Notes: generated by a model from the sequence alone, not told the origin. A stretch of 64,000 nt of DNA from Flavobacterium sp. NG2 (GCF_034119845.1 NZ_CP139420.1:2086001-2150000); one strand, 5' to 3'; numbered from the stretch's first letter, positions 18,758-27,723 are shown. Numbers and translations are program-made.

Positions 18758-19060
18758 TTACAATCGAATTCCCGGAGGAAGTAATTCTTTGAATTCTGGG
18801 TTTTTCTTAAAAAAGCGAACGATTTTAGGAAGAATAGGGACAACTTTGAGTTTTCTTTCGACTGCAATGGCCATAATGTCGGTTAAAAATTGAGAAATTA
18901 AGGCTTCGTTTTCAAAATTATCAGGGGTGTTGATTTTGGTTAAAAATATTTTTCGATCTTGAAAAGAATATTCTACACTTACTAATCCTTCTTCAATGGT
19001 AATCTCAAATTGTCGCGCAAAAGTATTGTCTTTAATTTCTAAGGTGATAAATTGTTCCAT
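18758..19060 (-). CDS. Small GNAT-like N-acetyltransferase (YjdJ type)
   Basis: This 100-residue protein resembles the minimal GNAT family of COG2388, which keeps only the acetyl-CoA binding core. The strand-helix pattern IFLTKINTPDNFENEALISQ, DIMAIAVERKLKVVPILPKIVRFFKKNPEF matches the family's order: a strand with a threonine and proline, a helix, then a strand leading to a C-terminal helix with an aromatic/acidic pair. The loop glycines of the family are weak here, so substrate and activity are uncertain. A TAACTTTG box lies upstream at 19092-19099. Confidence 0.65.
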   Translation of the reverse strand: MEQFITLEIKDNTFARQFEITIEEGLVSVEYSFQDRKIFLTKINTPDNFENEALISQFLTDIMAIAVERKLKVVPILPKIVRFFKKNPEFKELLPPGIRL

Positions 19061-19377
19061 TTTATTTTTTAAAAAGTTAGCATTAATATTTCAAAGTTAT
19101 ATTTTAGCATTCTTGCTAGTAATAGGGCTCATTTGAAATAGTAGGTATGTGGATTTTTGACGCCGAAATGGAGATTTGTAAAGTTACTAAATTGATTATC
19201 AATTAGCAACGTTTTTAATAGATTTAACGTAAACTTCATTTTGCACTCAGTAGGATGGTTGACAATTCAGAAATAATTCATAAAAAATAGTATCGGCTTA
19301 CCTTCATACGTTTTAAAACGGTATTTTTATCTTTTAAAATACAAGCTCTGTTTTTCTTCAAAACCATTTATTGAATT
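19061..19377. other. 317-base intergenic region between divergent genes
   Basis: On the minus strand an exact -7 element, TAACTTTG (19099-19092), precedes the GNAT-like gene. Near 19306-19325 a short palindrome (ACGTTTTAAAACG) followed by GTATTTTTAT lies before the hydrolase start. I see no gene and no other structure. Confidence 0.45.
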
Positions 19378-20037
19378 ATGAGTAAGATTCCCGTTTATTT
19401 CATGCCTGGTTTGGCTGCAAGTACTTTAATTTTTGAAAAAATAGCACTACCAACAGCGACTTTTGAAGTGGTGTTTTTAGAGTGGGAAATACCTTTGGAG
19501 AAAGAATCGTTAGTAGAATATGCATTGAGAATGACTCAAAAAATAAAGCATCCAAATCCTGTTTTGATTGGTGTTTCTTTTGGGGGAATTTTGGTTCAGG
19601 AAATGGCTAATTTGATTGAAGTTCGAAAGCTCATTATTATTTCGAGTGCCAAAAGTAACTTAGAATTTCCAATGCGAATGAAAATGGCCAAAGCAACCAA
19701 AGCTTATAAATTGATTCCAATGAGTTTGATACTTAATTTGGAGAATCTGGCTCGTTTTTCCTTTGGTGACAAAATAAAACAACGCTTGCATTTGTATGAA
19801 AAATTCCTTTCTGTTCGCGATATTCACTATTTAGAATGGGCAGTGGAACAGGTTATTCTATGGAATAGAACTAAAGTAGATCCTCGTGTGATTCACATCC
19901 ACGGAGATGCAGATGATGTTTTTCCTATTAAGAATATTAAAGATTGTATAACCATCAAAGGCGCTACCCATATTTTGATTCTAACAAAATACAAATGGCT
20001 GAATGAAAATTTACCTAAAATTATATTGGGAGAGTAG
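19378..20037 (+). CDS. Alpha/beta hydrolase
   Basis: This 219-residue cytoplasmic protein has the alpha/beta hydrolase fold. The nucleophile elbow is GVSFGG (Ser at about residue 69) and a late acid/histidine pair appears as HGDADDVFPI and GATHI. There is no signal peptide or lid insertion, so it is a small esterase or lipase-like member whose substrate cannot be read. It stands alone between repeat-rich gaps. Confidence 0.85.
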   Translation: MSKIPVYFMPGLAASTLIFEKIALPTATFEVVFLEWEIPLEKESLVEYALRMTQKIKHPNPVLIGVSFGGILVQEMANLIEVRKLIIISSAKSNLEFPMRMKMAKATKAYKLIPMSLILNLENLARFSFGDKIKQRLHLYEKFLSVRDIHYLEWAVEQVILWNRTKVDPRVIHIHGDADDVFPIKNIKDCITIKGATHILILTKYKWLNENLPKIILGE

Positions 20038-20171
20038 AGCGTTTCTATTTTTCTTAGGTAATATTGTTTAAAGGAAATCTGCAAAATCTACCTGATAAAT
20101 ATAAACATGCTGAGTTTGGCAGATTTACGCAGGTAATTCTTAGGGTTTTATAGAAATATCAGGTAATAAAT

Positions 20172-20214
20172 CTTAGTGAACCTTCGTGCTACCTTTGTGA
20201 ACTTTGTGTTTAAA
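20172..20214 (+). repeat. CTTTGTG phased repeat, left arm flanking the thioredoxin-like gene
   Basis: The words CTTAGTGAAC, CTTCGTGCTA, CTTTGTGAAC and CTTTGTG follow one another every ten bases and end in TTTAAA. It is the inverted partner of 20843-20885: the two 43-base arms match at most positions when one is reverse-complemented. Confidence 0.8.
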
Positions 20215-20222
20215 TAAAAAAT

Positions 20223-20780
20223 CTATTTCCATTTTATATTGCAGCCAATACTCGGTTTTTGGTTAGGGTTAATAGCTCTATTGTATAAAACACTATCAAT
20301 AGCACCGCGCAAATCACTTCCACTAATTGGGATTCCGTTTCCAGGGCGGCTGTCGTCGAGTTGTCCTCGATATACTAATCGGTCTTGGTTATCGAATAAA
20401 TAGAAATCAGGTGTGCAAGCTGCTTGGTAGGCTTTGGCAACTTCTTGAGTAGCATCAAATAAATAAGGGAATTCAAAACTGTTTTCGAATGCATATTCGG
20501 TCATCAATTCGGGACCATCTTGTGGGTAATTGACAATGTCGTTACTTGAAATAGCAACAAAACCAATTCCTTGTACACGATAATCATTGGCGATTCGAAC
20601 GACTTCTTCAATAACATGATGCACAAAAGGACAGTGATTGCAAATAAAAAACACTAATGTTCCCTTTTCTCCTTTTACATCCTTAAAATGAAAGTTGTGT
20701 ATTTCAGAAGTTCTGTCATTCAGGTAAAAATCGGGAGCTATTGTTCCTAGCGGAAGCATATTGGATTCTGTTCGTGCCAT
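20223..20780 (-). CDS. Thioredoxin-like (AhpC/TSA redoxin) protein
   Basis: This 185-residue protein has a thioredoxin fold with the CxxC pair in FFICNHCPFVHHV (C-N-H-C, about residues 47-50). It lacks a signal peptide and has the long thioredoxin-like layout APDFYLNDRTSEIHNFHFKD... DFYLFDNQDRLVYRGQLDD seen in the bacterial redoxin family of about 185 residues. It probably reduces disulfides or peroxides in the cytoplasm. It is framed on both sides by inverted CTTTGTG repeats. Confidence 0.85.
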   Translation of the reverse strand: MARTESNMLPLGTIAPDFYLNDRTSEIHNFHFKDVKGEKGTLVFFICNHCPFVHHVIEEVVRIANDYRVQGIGFVAISSNDIVNYPQDGPELMTEYAFENSFEFPYLFDATQEVAKAYQAACTPDFYLFDNQDRLVYRGQLDDSRPGNGIPISGSDLRGAIDSVLYNRAINPNQKPSIGCNIKWK

Positions 20781-20842
20781 TGTGGTTTTGTTTGAGATTT
20801 TAAAGTTATGAAAAGTTATTTTAATTGAGTCACAAAGGTTTT

Positions 20843-20885
20843 TTTAAACCACAAAGTTCACAAAGGGTTCGCAAAGATCACAAAG
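20843..20885 (-). repeat. CTTTGTG phased repeat, right arm flanking the thioredoxin-like gene
   Basis: Reading the minus strand, the words CTTTGTGAT, CTTTGCGAAC, CCTTTGTGAA and CTTTGTGG end in TTTAAA. It is a 43-base inverted counterpart of 20172-20214. Confidence 0.8.
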
Positions 20886-20931
20886 AAAAGTTTAGCAGTA
20901 TTTTAAAGTTTTTGATATTATTAAATAGTAT

Positions 20932-21489
20932 TTAACGAGACATAAGTTTATTCAAATACTCTTGTCCTTCTTCCCATAGTCCAAGATTAGATTCGGTATT
21001 GATATGTCCTTTCTCGCCGATATTGACTAATTCACTGCCCCATTTTCCTGCTAAAAACGAAGCTCTTTCCACACTAATATAAGGATCGTTACTACTGGTG
21101 ATAAGTATGGAAGGAAAATGTAATTGAGCTAGTGGAATGGGAGCAAAATTCCGAATGATTTCTGGTGCATGTAGGTCTGAGTCCACATCAGCAGGTGCCA
21201 CTAACAAGGCTCCCACGATATGCGAATTAGTATATTTATTTGCCCAATGAACCGCGCTAATAGCGCCCAAACTATGAGCAACCAAAATAGTAGGGGCGGT
21301 AAGTTGCGAAATCACTTCTTCTAATCGTGGAATCCAATTTTCGATTAATGGATTCTCCCAGTCATCTTGAATTACTGATTGTGCTTTTGGGTATTTTTGA
21401 TGCCAAAGACTTTGCCAATGTGTTTCTCCTGAGCCTCCAAGTCCTGGGATAATAAGTATTTGGGTTTGCATTTGTGATTGTTTAGTCAA
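20932..21489 (-). CDS. RBBP9/YdeN-family serine hydrolase
   Basis: This 185-residue alpha/beta hydrolase of the RBBP9/YdeN type has the oxyanion-region start IIPGLGGSGETHWQSLW and the elbow VAHSLGA (nucleophile Ser). The acid SSNDPYIS and the final histidine GEKGHIN are also present, so the catalytic triad is complete. Members are cytoplasmic and their bacterial substrates are mostly unknown. A TATTTTTG -7 box at 21519-21512 lies upstream. Confidence 0.88.
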   Translation of the reverse strand: MTKQSQMQTQILIIPGLGGSGETHWQSLWHQKYPKAQSVIQDDWENPLIENWIPRLEEVISQLTAPTILVAHSLGAISAVHWANKYTNSHIVGALLVAPADVDSDLHAPEIIRNFAPIPLAQLHFPSILITSSNDPYISVERASFLAGKWGSELVNIGEKGHINTESNLGLWEEGQEYLNKLMSR

Positions 21490-21796
21490 AATAAATAAGC
21501 TGATCCTGATACAAAAATAGCCATTGGGATTTTAAAAACATCTAAAGTCTCCTTAAAAAATATTAGACACGAATTGCCCTAATTTGCACGAAAACAAATC
21601 TTTTTAAATTTCACAAATCTATTTTAGACAGATAAAATTAGTACAATTTAAAACTGTACCCTTCTTGATTTGTGATAGTTGTTGTAATTCCTGTGAAAAA
21701 AATGTGTTTGCTATAATCAACTTATCCTCTTTAACAATATTCAAAACGAATATCTTAAATTTACAATCTGATTGATTCCCCAAAAATGATTTCCCA
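21490..21796. other. 307-base intergenic region between divergent genes
   Basis: It contains a minus-strand -7 element TATTTTTG (21519-21512) for the hydrolase. The rest is AT-rich degenerate words (ACACGAATT, TTTGCACGAA, TTTCACAAAT) like those of other gaps. I see no gene. Confidence 0.45.
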
Positions 21797-23713
21797 ATGA
21801 AGAATACTATTGCTGAACGTATATACGATTTCCTAAAAGATTACCCTCCTTTCAATTTAATATCCAAAGAAACCCTTTTGGATGTGGCCAAAAATATTGA
21901 GATACAGTATTTTGAGAAGGATGCGATTGTCTTTAGTCAAGACGACACTCCTCACGAACATTTTTATATTATTCACCAAGGTTCAGTGCGTTTATATCGT
22001 TTTGTGAATAATGAGAAGCAAAATCTAGATATTTGTGACGAAGGAGATTTGTTTGGATTGCGCCCTTTGATAATGAATGAAAATTACCTGATGGGAGCAG
22101 CAGCCAATGAGGAGGTGATTTTGTACGGTATTCCAATTGATTTATTTAAGGAAATTATTAATAATTACCCGAAGGTAAGTCAGTTTTTGATCGCTAGTTT
22201 TGCGACTAATACTCGTGATCCTTTTTCAGATAAACATAAGGGAAAATTGTTTGCCAATGTGTCTTCGGTTCAAAAAGTAGAAAATAGTTTTGCTGAAGTA
22301 CAATCGGCTAAATATTCTAAGAATCCTGTTGTGTGTTCTGAAAGCATAACTGTCAAAGAAGCTTGTCAAATTATGACTGCCTCTAAGGTGAATTCAATCA
22401 TTGTGGCCGAGAATAAAATACCAGTCGGAATTATCACCGACAAAGACATCCGAATAAAAATTGGTACGGGATTGTTTTCTATCGAAAATAAAGTAAGTGA
22501 TATCATGACGAGTCCAGTGATTACTTTTCCTGAAAAAATTACGGTTGCCGAAGCCCAAATAGCGATTTTAAAACACAAAGTGTCTCATATTTGCATTACT
22601 AAAGATGGAACAACTACTTCCGAATTAATAGGGGTATTAGGGGGGCACGACTTGAATATTATTCAAGGAAACAATCCTATTTTCTTGATGAGAGAAATAA
22701 AATATGCCAAGGATGTGGAGACTTTGAGGCATATTCGAGTACAGGCATCTGAACTTACTATGGGATATTTAGAACAAGAAATTCCAATTTATTTTATTAC
22801 CAAAGTGATTTCGGAAATCAATACCGCTATTACCAAACGAATCATTCGATTGAGTATTGAGGAAATGGGAGAGCAACCTCCTGTTAGGTATACCTGGCTC
22901 GCGATGGGAAGTCAAGGTCGTAAAGAACAGTTGTTGATTACGGACCAAGACAATGCTTTGGTTTTTGAAAATGTATCTGAAGAGGAATACCCAAAAGTTA
23001 AAGAGTATTTCTTAAATATGGCGACCAAAGTAACCGAAAAACTGAATACCGTTGGTTTTGAATACTGTCCTGCTAATATTATGGCAAGTAATCCTAAATG
23101 GTGTATTTCGCTTAAAGAATGGAAAAAACAATTTAAAGACTGGATCAATCATCCTACTTCGGATAAAATCTTATTGAGTATTATTTTCTTTGATTTTGAA
23201 TATATCGATGGAGATAAGGAATTGTACAACCAAATGTCGGATAGTGTGTTTCGATATATAGCCGATAAAGAAATATTTTTAGGCTTTTTGAGTAAAGCTA
23301 CCTTAAATAATGCAGCTCCTTTAGGGTTCTTTAAACAGTTTTTGGTCGAGCAGGATGGAGAACATAAAGACCAATTTGATATTAAAAGTCGTGCCATTAG
23401 ACCGTTAGTAGATGCAGCAAGAATTTTTTCATTGCATCATAATCTTAAAATAAACAATACTATTGCCCGATATGAAAAATTGATGGAAGTAGAACCTCAA
23501 AACCGTGACTTTTTTGAATCTTGTGCCAATGCTTTCAAGATTTTATTGCAGTTCCGTACCTTGCAAGGACTGGCAAATAATGATGGTGGAAAGTTTGTCG
23601 ATATTAATAGTTTGAGTAAAGCAGATCGATTGAAATTAAAAAGTTGTTTTAAGCCTATCAAAAACATTCAGGAGTCATTAACCACGCGATTTAATGTTGC
23701 AATAATACCTTAA
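21797..23713 (+). CDS. cNMP-binding/CBS/DUF294 nucleotidyltransferase-like protein
   Basis: This 638-residue signalling protein has a cyclic-nucleotide-binding fold at about residues 15-130 and two CBS domains (about 170-290) with IVAENKIPVGIITDKDIR. The DUF294 nucleotidyltransferase-like domain starts near 340, with GSQGRKEQLLITDQDNALV giving the GS-x-GR...DxD motif. A helical DUF294 C-terminal domain completes it. It resembles GlnD/PII-type regulators and may sense nucleotides to modify a partner. The exonuclease gene follows after three bases, a pairing found widely in bacteria. Confidence 0.9.
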   Translation: MKNTIAERIYDFLKDYPPFNLISKETLLDVAKNIEIQYFEKDAIVFSQDDTPHEHFYIIHQGSVRLYRFVNNEKQNLDICDEGDLFGLRPLIMNENYLMGAAANEEVILYGIPIDLFKEIINNYPKVSQFLIASFATNTRDPFSDKHKGKLFANVSSVQKVENSFAEVQSAKYSKNPVVCSESITVKEACQIMTASKVNSIIVAENKIPVGIITDKDIRIKIGTGLFSIENKVSDIMTSPVITFPEKITVAEAQIAILKHKVSHICITKDGTTTSELIGVLGGHDLNIIQGNNPIFLMREIKYAKDVETLRHIRVQASELTMGYLEQEIPIYFITKVISEINTAITKRIIRLSIEEMGEQPPVRYTWLAMGSQGRKEQLLITDQDNALVFENVSEEEYPKVKEYFLNMATKVTEKLNTVGFEYCPANIMASNPKWCISLKEWKKQFKDWINHPTSDKILLSIIFFDFEYIDGDKELYNQMSDSVFRYIADKEIFLGFLSKATLNNAAPLGFFKQFLVEQDGEHKDQFDIKSRAIRPLVDAARIFSLHHNLKINNTIARYEKLMEVEPQNRDFFESCANAFKILLQFRTLQGLANNDGGKFVDINSLSKADRLKLKSCFKPIKNIQESLTTRFNVAIIP

Positions 23714-23716
23714 GCT

Positions 23717-24379
23717 ATGTTTTCCTTTTTTAAAAGAAAAAAATATGCTGATTTTTTTAAAAAGCACCGTGACTTATTAAAAAACAGCACCAAATACTCT
23801 CACTTTGAAGACATTCGTTTTGTGTCATTAGATACGGAAACCACTGGCTTTGATTTTGAAAATGACCGTATTTTATGTATCGGAGCAGTTGCTATTAAGA
23901 ATAACAAAATTTTAGTTTCGGATTCCTTTGAAGTCTATATTAAGCAAGAGGTTTTTAACAAAGAAACGGTTAAAATTCACGGGATAAGAAGAGAAGGGAA
24001 AGAAGTTAAAGTAAGCGAGGAAGAGGCTATGATTCAATTTCTTGACTATTTGGGTGATGCGGTAATTGTAGCACATCATACTAAATTTGATATGACAATG
24101 ATAAACAAAGCCTTGCGCAGAGCAGGAGGAGGGACGGTTCGTTCCAAGCAATTGGATACTAATTATATTCATAAAAAAATTGCAACCGAAGATCGATTCA
24201 AAAAGACTTATTCTCTTGACGAACTCTGTGATATTTATAATGTAAAAAAACATGACCGACACACCGCATTGGGTGATGCACTAATTACTGCTTATTTGTT
24301 TTTGAAACTTACCTATAAGTACAAGAAAAACAATGTGTTGAATTTAGATGATTTAATCAAAACCAATTATCAGTTGTAA
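23717..24379 (+). CDS. 3'-5' exonuclease, DEDDh family (Pol III epsilon-like)
   Basis: This is a 220-residue nuclease with all three Exo motifs. Exo I is FVSLDTETTGFD (Asp and Glu), Exo II is HHTKFDMTMINKAL and Exo III is HTALGDALIT with the histidine of the DEDDh type. A 45-residue basic N-terminal segment precedes the domain. It starts three bases after the cNMP/CBS/DUF294 gene, so the two are co-transcribed and are likely to work together. The natural substrate is unknown; such stand-alone proteins can trim DNA or RNA. Confidence 0.9.
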   Translation: MFSFFKRKKYADFFKKHRDLLKNSTKYSHFEDIRFVSLDTETTGFDFENDRILCIGAVAIKNNKILVSDSFEVYIKQEVFNKETVKIHGIRREGKEVKVSEEEAMIQFLDYLGDAVIVAHHTKFDMTMINKALRRAGGGTVRSKQLDTNYIHKKIATEDRFKKTYSLDELCDIYNVKKHDRHTALGDALITAYLFLKLTYKYKKNNVLNLDDLIKTNYQL

Positions 24380-24501
24380 GTGATTTTTTTAACAGTATAG
24401 AAATTATAAGTTTCTTTTTTTGATTACAAATTGGTTTCATTTTTAATAAAATAAATCTTCAAAAACTTTTAAGGGAACCCTCGGCAATTTCTAAGTTTTT
24501 A

Positions 24502-24509
24502 TATCTTTG
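24502..24509 (+). promoter_or_regulatory. -7 promoter element predicting a leaderless mRNA
   Basis: TATCTTTG is an exact TAnnTTTG match, and the next gene's ATG begins at 24515. Transcription would start at or within a few bases of that ATG. No -33 element was recognised. Confidence 0.55.
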
Positions 24510-24514
24510 ACTAT

Positions 24515-25378
24515 ATGGAGTCAGTCAAAATCATAGAATGTCCAAGGGATGCCATGCAAGGCATAAAAATGAATATACCTACTGCTCAAAAAGTAGCCTA
24601 TATCCAAGCTTTGCTACGAGTGGGTTTTGATACGATTGACTTTGGTAGTTTTGTATCTCCTAGGGCGGTTCCTCAAATGAAGGATACAGCTGCTGTTTTA
24701 GAACAATTGGACTTAAGTAATACTTCGAGCAAGTTATTGTCCATAATTGCGAATACCAAAGGAGCCGAAATAGCCGCTCAACATCCTCAAATTGAATATT
24801 TAGGCTTTCCTTTTTCGATTTCAGAAAATTTCCAAATGAGAAATACTCATAAAACAATTGCAGAATCCTTAATTACTTTGGAGGAAATCCTTGCTATTGC
24901 TGATAAGAGTAATAAAGAAGTGGTTGCTTACCTTTCCATGGGATTTGGTAATCCGTATGGAAATCCGTGGAGCGTAGAAATTGTGGCAGAATGGACAGAA
25001 AAATTGTCTCAAATGGGAGTTAAAATTCTTTCGCTTTCTGATACTGTTGGGAGTTCAACCCCCGAAGTGATTTCGTATTTGTACTCAAATTTAGTTCCTC
25101 AATATCCCCATATTGAGTTTGGTGCGCATTTTCATACGACTTATGAAAAATGGTATGAAAAAATAGATGCAGCTTTTCTGGCAGGTTGTCGTCGTTTTGA
25201 CGGTGCCATCCAAGGATTTGGTGGTTGTCCGATGGCAAGGGATGAACTTACCGGCAATATGCCTACCGAGAAATTACTGTCTTACTTCACTTCAAACAAA
25301 ATAAACACCAATCTTAATCCGTTAAGTTTTGAAAGCGCTTACAACGTAGCCTCAAAGTTGTTTGGCAGCTATAAATAA
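24515..25378 (+). CDS. Hydroxymethylglutaryl-CoA lyase
   Basis: This is a 287-residue TIM-barrel lyase that splits HMG-CoA into acetyl-CoA and acetoacetate at the end of leucine breakdown. The N-terminal metal/catalytic motif is ECPRDAMQG (the R-D-x-x-Q pattern). The signature loop is GFGGCPMARDELTGN with the catalytic cysteine, and HFHTT supplies the metal-binding histidines. The conserved motif begins at residue 8, so the start at 24515 is secure even though a -7 box ends six bases before it. Closely related enzymes act on other 3-hydroxy-3-methyl acyl-CoAs. Confidence 0.9.
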   Translation: MESVKIIECPRDAMQGIKMNIPTAQKVAYIQALLRVGFDTIDFGSFVSPRAVPQMKDTAAVLEQLDLSNTSSKLLSIIANTKGAEIAAQHPQIEYLGFPFSISENFQMRNTHKTIAESLITLEEILAIADKSNKEVVAYLSMGFGNPYGNPWSVEIVAEWTEKLSQMGVKILSLSDTVGSSTPEVISYLYSNLVPQYPHIEFGAHFHTTYEKWYEKIDAAFLAGCRRFDGAIQGFGGCPMARDELTGNMPTEKLLSYFTSNKINTNLNPLSFESAYNVASKLFGSYK

Positions 25379-25418
25379 CTTATAGTAAGATGAATAAAGA
25401 ATAATGATAAATATTTAA

Positions 25419-25970
25419 ATGAAAAAACCTACTTTAAAAAATATTTACTTTGTCTTTCTAATGCTGGTTCTCTCGAGTTCGTGTACTAGTAATTTGAATT
25501 TTGACCAAGTCAATGATCTGAAATTAACCCCAATTGCGGTTGCTAATCTAACGTATTTTGAAGCTCCTGCCCATGAATTTGTTACCAATGGTGTAGAAAC
25601 TAATGCCGCTTTTGGCGCACAAAACTTTGATGCTTTTAGAGATTCTTTTTTTAAAGACAATTTAATTCAAGCAGACTTCTTCTTCGAAATAACCAACACT
25701 ATTAACAGGGCTTATACAATCGATTTGGTTTTGGTTGATGAATTCGATCAAATACTATATTCAATCAATTTTGTTGTTCCAGCTTCAACGGGAACACCGA
25801 GAGTGGTTACTAAAACCGAAATTTTCAAAGATGCTAAGTTGGCTTTATTGAAGCAAACCAAAAAAATGGGTTTTAGAGTCATCATGGCTCCCGGTCCAGC
25901 ATTAACTGAAAATAGTCCTGGAAGTTTGAAATTGAGATCAAGTGCAACCGTTTATATGGAAATACAATGA
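25419..25970 (+). CDS. Lipoprotein of unknown function paired with DUF5723 gene
   Basis: This 183-residue protein has a signal peptide and the lipobox LSSSC (lipidated Cys at about residue 23). The mature part is predicted to be beta-rich, with ITNTINRAYTIDLVLVDEFD resembling an Ig-like strand pair. I do not recognise a family. Its stop overlaps the start of the DUF5723 gene (ATGA), so the two are translated together and probably form one envelope unit. Confidence 0.8.
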   Translation: MKKPTLKNIYFVFLMLVLSSSCTSNLNFDQVNDLKLTPIAVANLTYFEAPAHEFVTNGVETNAAFGAQNFDAFRDSFFKDNLIQADFFFEITNTINRAYTIDLVLVDEFDQILYSINFVVPASTGTPRVVTKTEIFKDAKLALLKQTKKMGFRVIMAPGPALTENSPGSLKLRSSATVYMEIQ

Positions 25971-27370
25971 GAAAAGCATCTTTAATCCTCTTGTTGTCAT
26001 TGGTTGCTATACGCTCTTGGTCACAAAACAAACAAATTTTATACAATTTCACTGCGGTGCCACAATCCATGATGACAAATCCTGGAGCTGACTATGATTA
26101 CAAATTTTATTTTGGCATCCCTTTTCTTTCTGGAATTTCTGCTAATGTTGGTTCTTCAGGTTTTTCAGCTTATGATTTATTTGCTGATAACGCTGTCGAT
26201 TTCAATACAAAACTCCGTAATGTCGTTTTTTCGACAACAAATAATGATAAGTTAGTCGTTAACGAACAATTAGAAATCTTCAATGGCGGGTTCAGAGTTG
26301 GTGATTGGGACAATCGTGCCTATGTGTCTTTTGGAATGTATCAAGAATTTGATATGTTAACGTATGTGCCTAAAGACCCACTCATACTTGCTTTAGACGG
26401 AAATCAAAATTATTTAGGGAAATCATTTAATTTGGGTGATATTTCGGCTAAGGCCGAAGCAGTTTCCGTTTTGCATTTAGGTTTCCATAAAAAAGTAAAA
26501 GAAAATTTAATTTTAGGAGCTCGAGGCAAAATTTATACTAGCGGATTCAATGCAACGTCTACTAGAAATTCAGGTTACATTTATACCATCCCATCCACTG
26601 TAAATAACATATACGAACAAGTAATTTACTCTGATTTGCAATTGCAAACTTCAGGTATTGCAAGTTATATTGATGATAATAACCAAAATAATGATGCTAA
26701 ATCTGCCGTGAAGAAAGCCTTTTTAGGAAGCGATTTAGGACTTGGATTTGATCTAGGACTAACCTATTATCCGCAAAAACATATCCAACTAACTGCTAGC
26801 ATGCTCGATGTGGGTTTTATAACCCACAGCAAAGATGTAAAAACATATAATTTCAAAGGCTATTATAATTACCAAGGAATCAATCCTGATTTTACTACAA
26901 TAAACACCTCAGGGAGTAGTTTTAGTGATTTTCAAGAATCAATTCCACTTGATACGACTTTTGCAAAATACAGAACTTGGAGACCTGTAAAATTGAATGC
27001 TTCTTATCAATATTCATTCAATGACGCTAGGGGAAGCGCTGATTGCAACTGTTTCAATAGTGGTGATGAAGCATATCAAAATGCTATTGGTGCACAATTA
27101 TTTTTGATGTCAACACCCAAAACTCCTATGACTGCATTAACGGCTTATTATAGACGAAGCATGTTTCAAAACCATCTTAATTTTAAAGCTACGTACACCA
27201 TCGATTCCTTTTCGTATACTAATTTAGGTTTCGGTTTAGCGGCTAATATAGGTGCGTTTAATATCTATTTAATGGCCGATAATCTATTAGAATATCGCGA
27301 TGTTTCAAAGGCCAACAGTCTTTCGTTTCAACTCGGTCTCAACTTTGTCTTCCACGATAAAGACGAATAA
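25967..27370 (+). CDS. DUF5723 family protein (outer-membrane beta-barrel-like)
   Basis: This 467-residue protein has a signal peptide (ending SWSQ) followed by aromatic-rich beta strands typical of PorV/FadL-like barrels. It matches the Bacteroidota family DUF5723, in which TNPGADYDYKFYFGIPFLSG near the N-terminus is characteristic. Its role is unknown; an outer-membrane location is inferred. It overlaps the upstream lipoprotein gene by four bases. Confidence 0.82.
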   Translation: MRKASLILLLSLVAIRSWSQNKQILYNFTAVPQSMMTNPGADYDYKFYFGIPFLSGISANVGSSGFSAYDLFADNAVDFNTKLRNVVFSTTNNDKLVVNEQLEIFNGGFRVGDWDNRAYVSFGMYQEFDMLTYVPKDPLILALDGNQNYLGKSFNLGDISAKAEAVSVLHLGFHKKVKENLILGARGKIYTSGFNATSTRNSGYIYTIPSTVNNIYEQVIYSDLQLQTSGIASYIDDNNQNNDAKSAVKKAFLGSDLGLGFDLGLTYYPQKHIQLTASMLDVGFITHSKDVKTYNFKGYYNYQGINPDFTTINTSGSSFSDFQESIPLDTTFAKYRTWRPVKLNASYQYSFNDARGSADCNCFNSGDEAYQNAIGAQLFLMSTPKTPMTALTAYYRRSMFQNHLNFKATYTIDSFSYTNLGFGLAANIGAFNIYLMADNLLEYRDVSKANSLSFQLGLNFVFHDKDE

Positions 27371-27377
27371 TTTTTTT

Positions 27378-27526
27378 AGGAGTTATTCCCAGCTGTACAT
27401 TACAAGTCCTCGCCACTCACGCTATTTTTCTAAGGTATAAAAGGAGCTTCCTCTGGTCGCTCTTTTCTACCAAGAAAAATTAGCGCAAGTGGCTCCGGGC
27501 TTTCCATTTCCATCTGGACTAGGGAT
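27378..27526. repeat. Structured dispersed repeat, copy 2
   Basis: The ends AGGAGTTATTCCCAGCTGT and TTTCCATCTGGACTAGGG match those of the element at 11384-11470. The interior is a different, longer hairpin: CCACTCACGCTATTTTTCT pairs with AGAAAAATTAGCGCAAGTGG with few mismatches. It starts eight bases after the DUF5723 stop. Confidence 0.65.
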
Positions 27527-27564
27527 TTCGTTCAATAATATCGTTTTGGTAAACCTAGATTAAT

Positions 27565-27666
27565 CATTGGAACACAGATGAAACGGGGTTATACAGATTT
27601 TTTATAACATAAAATCGGTGGAAATATGCATCAAAAAAATTAATAAAATCCTAATTCGGATTTTGG
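27565..27666. repeat. Dispersed repeat related to 46450-46559, copy 1
   Basis: The segment begins CATTGGAACACAGATGAAACGG and ends TCCTAATTCGGATTTTGG. The same order of words, with small indels, appears at 46450-46559. No frame runs through it. Confidence 0.75.
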
Positions 27667-27675
27667 GTTGAAAAA

Positions 27676-27723
27676 AAATCCTTTAAAAATAAAGAACTAT
27701 TAGTCTTAATTTTTAAAGGATTT
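27676..27723 (-). terminator. Terminator of the TonB receptor/HTTM unit
   Basis: AAATCCTTTAAAAAT (27676-27690) and ATTTTTAAAGGATTT (27709-27723) are exact reverse complements. On the minus strand the stem is followed by eight T. It lies 20 bases after the receptor stop. Confidence 0.88.
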
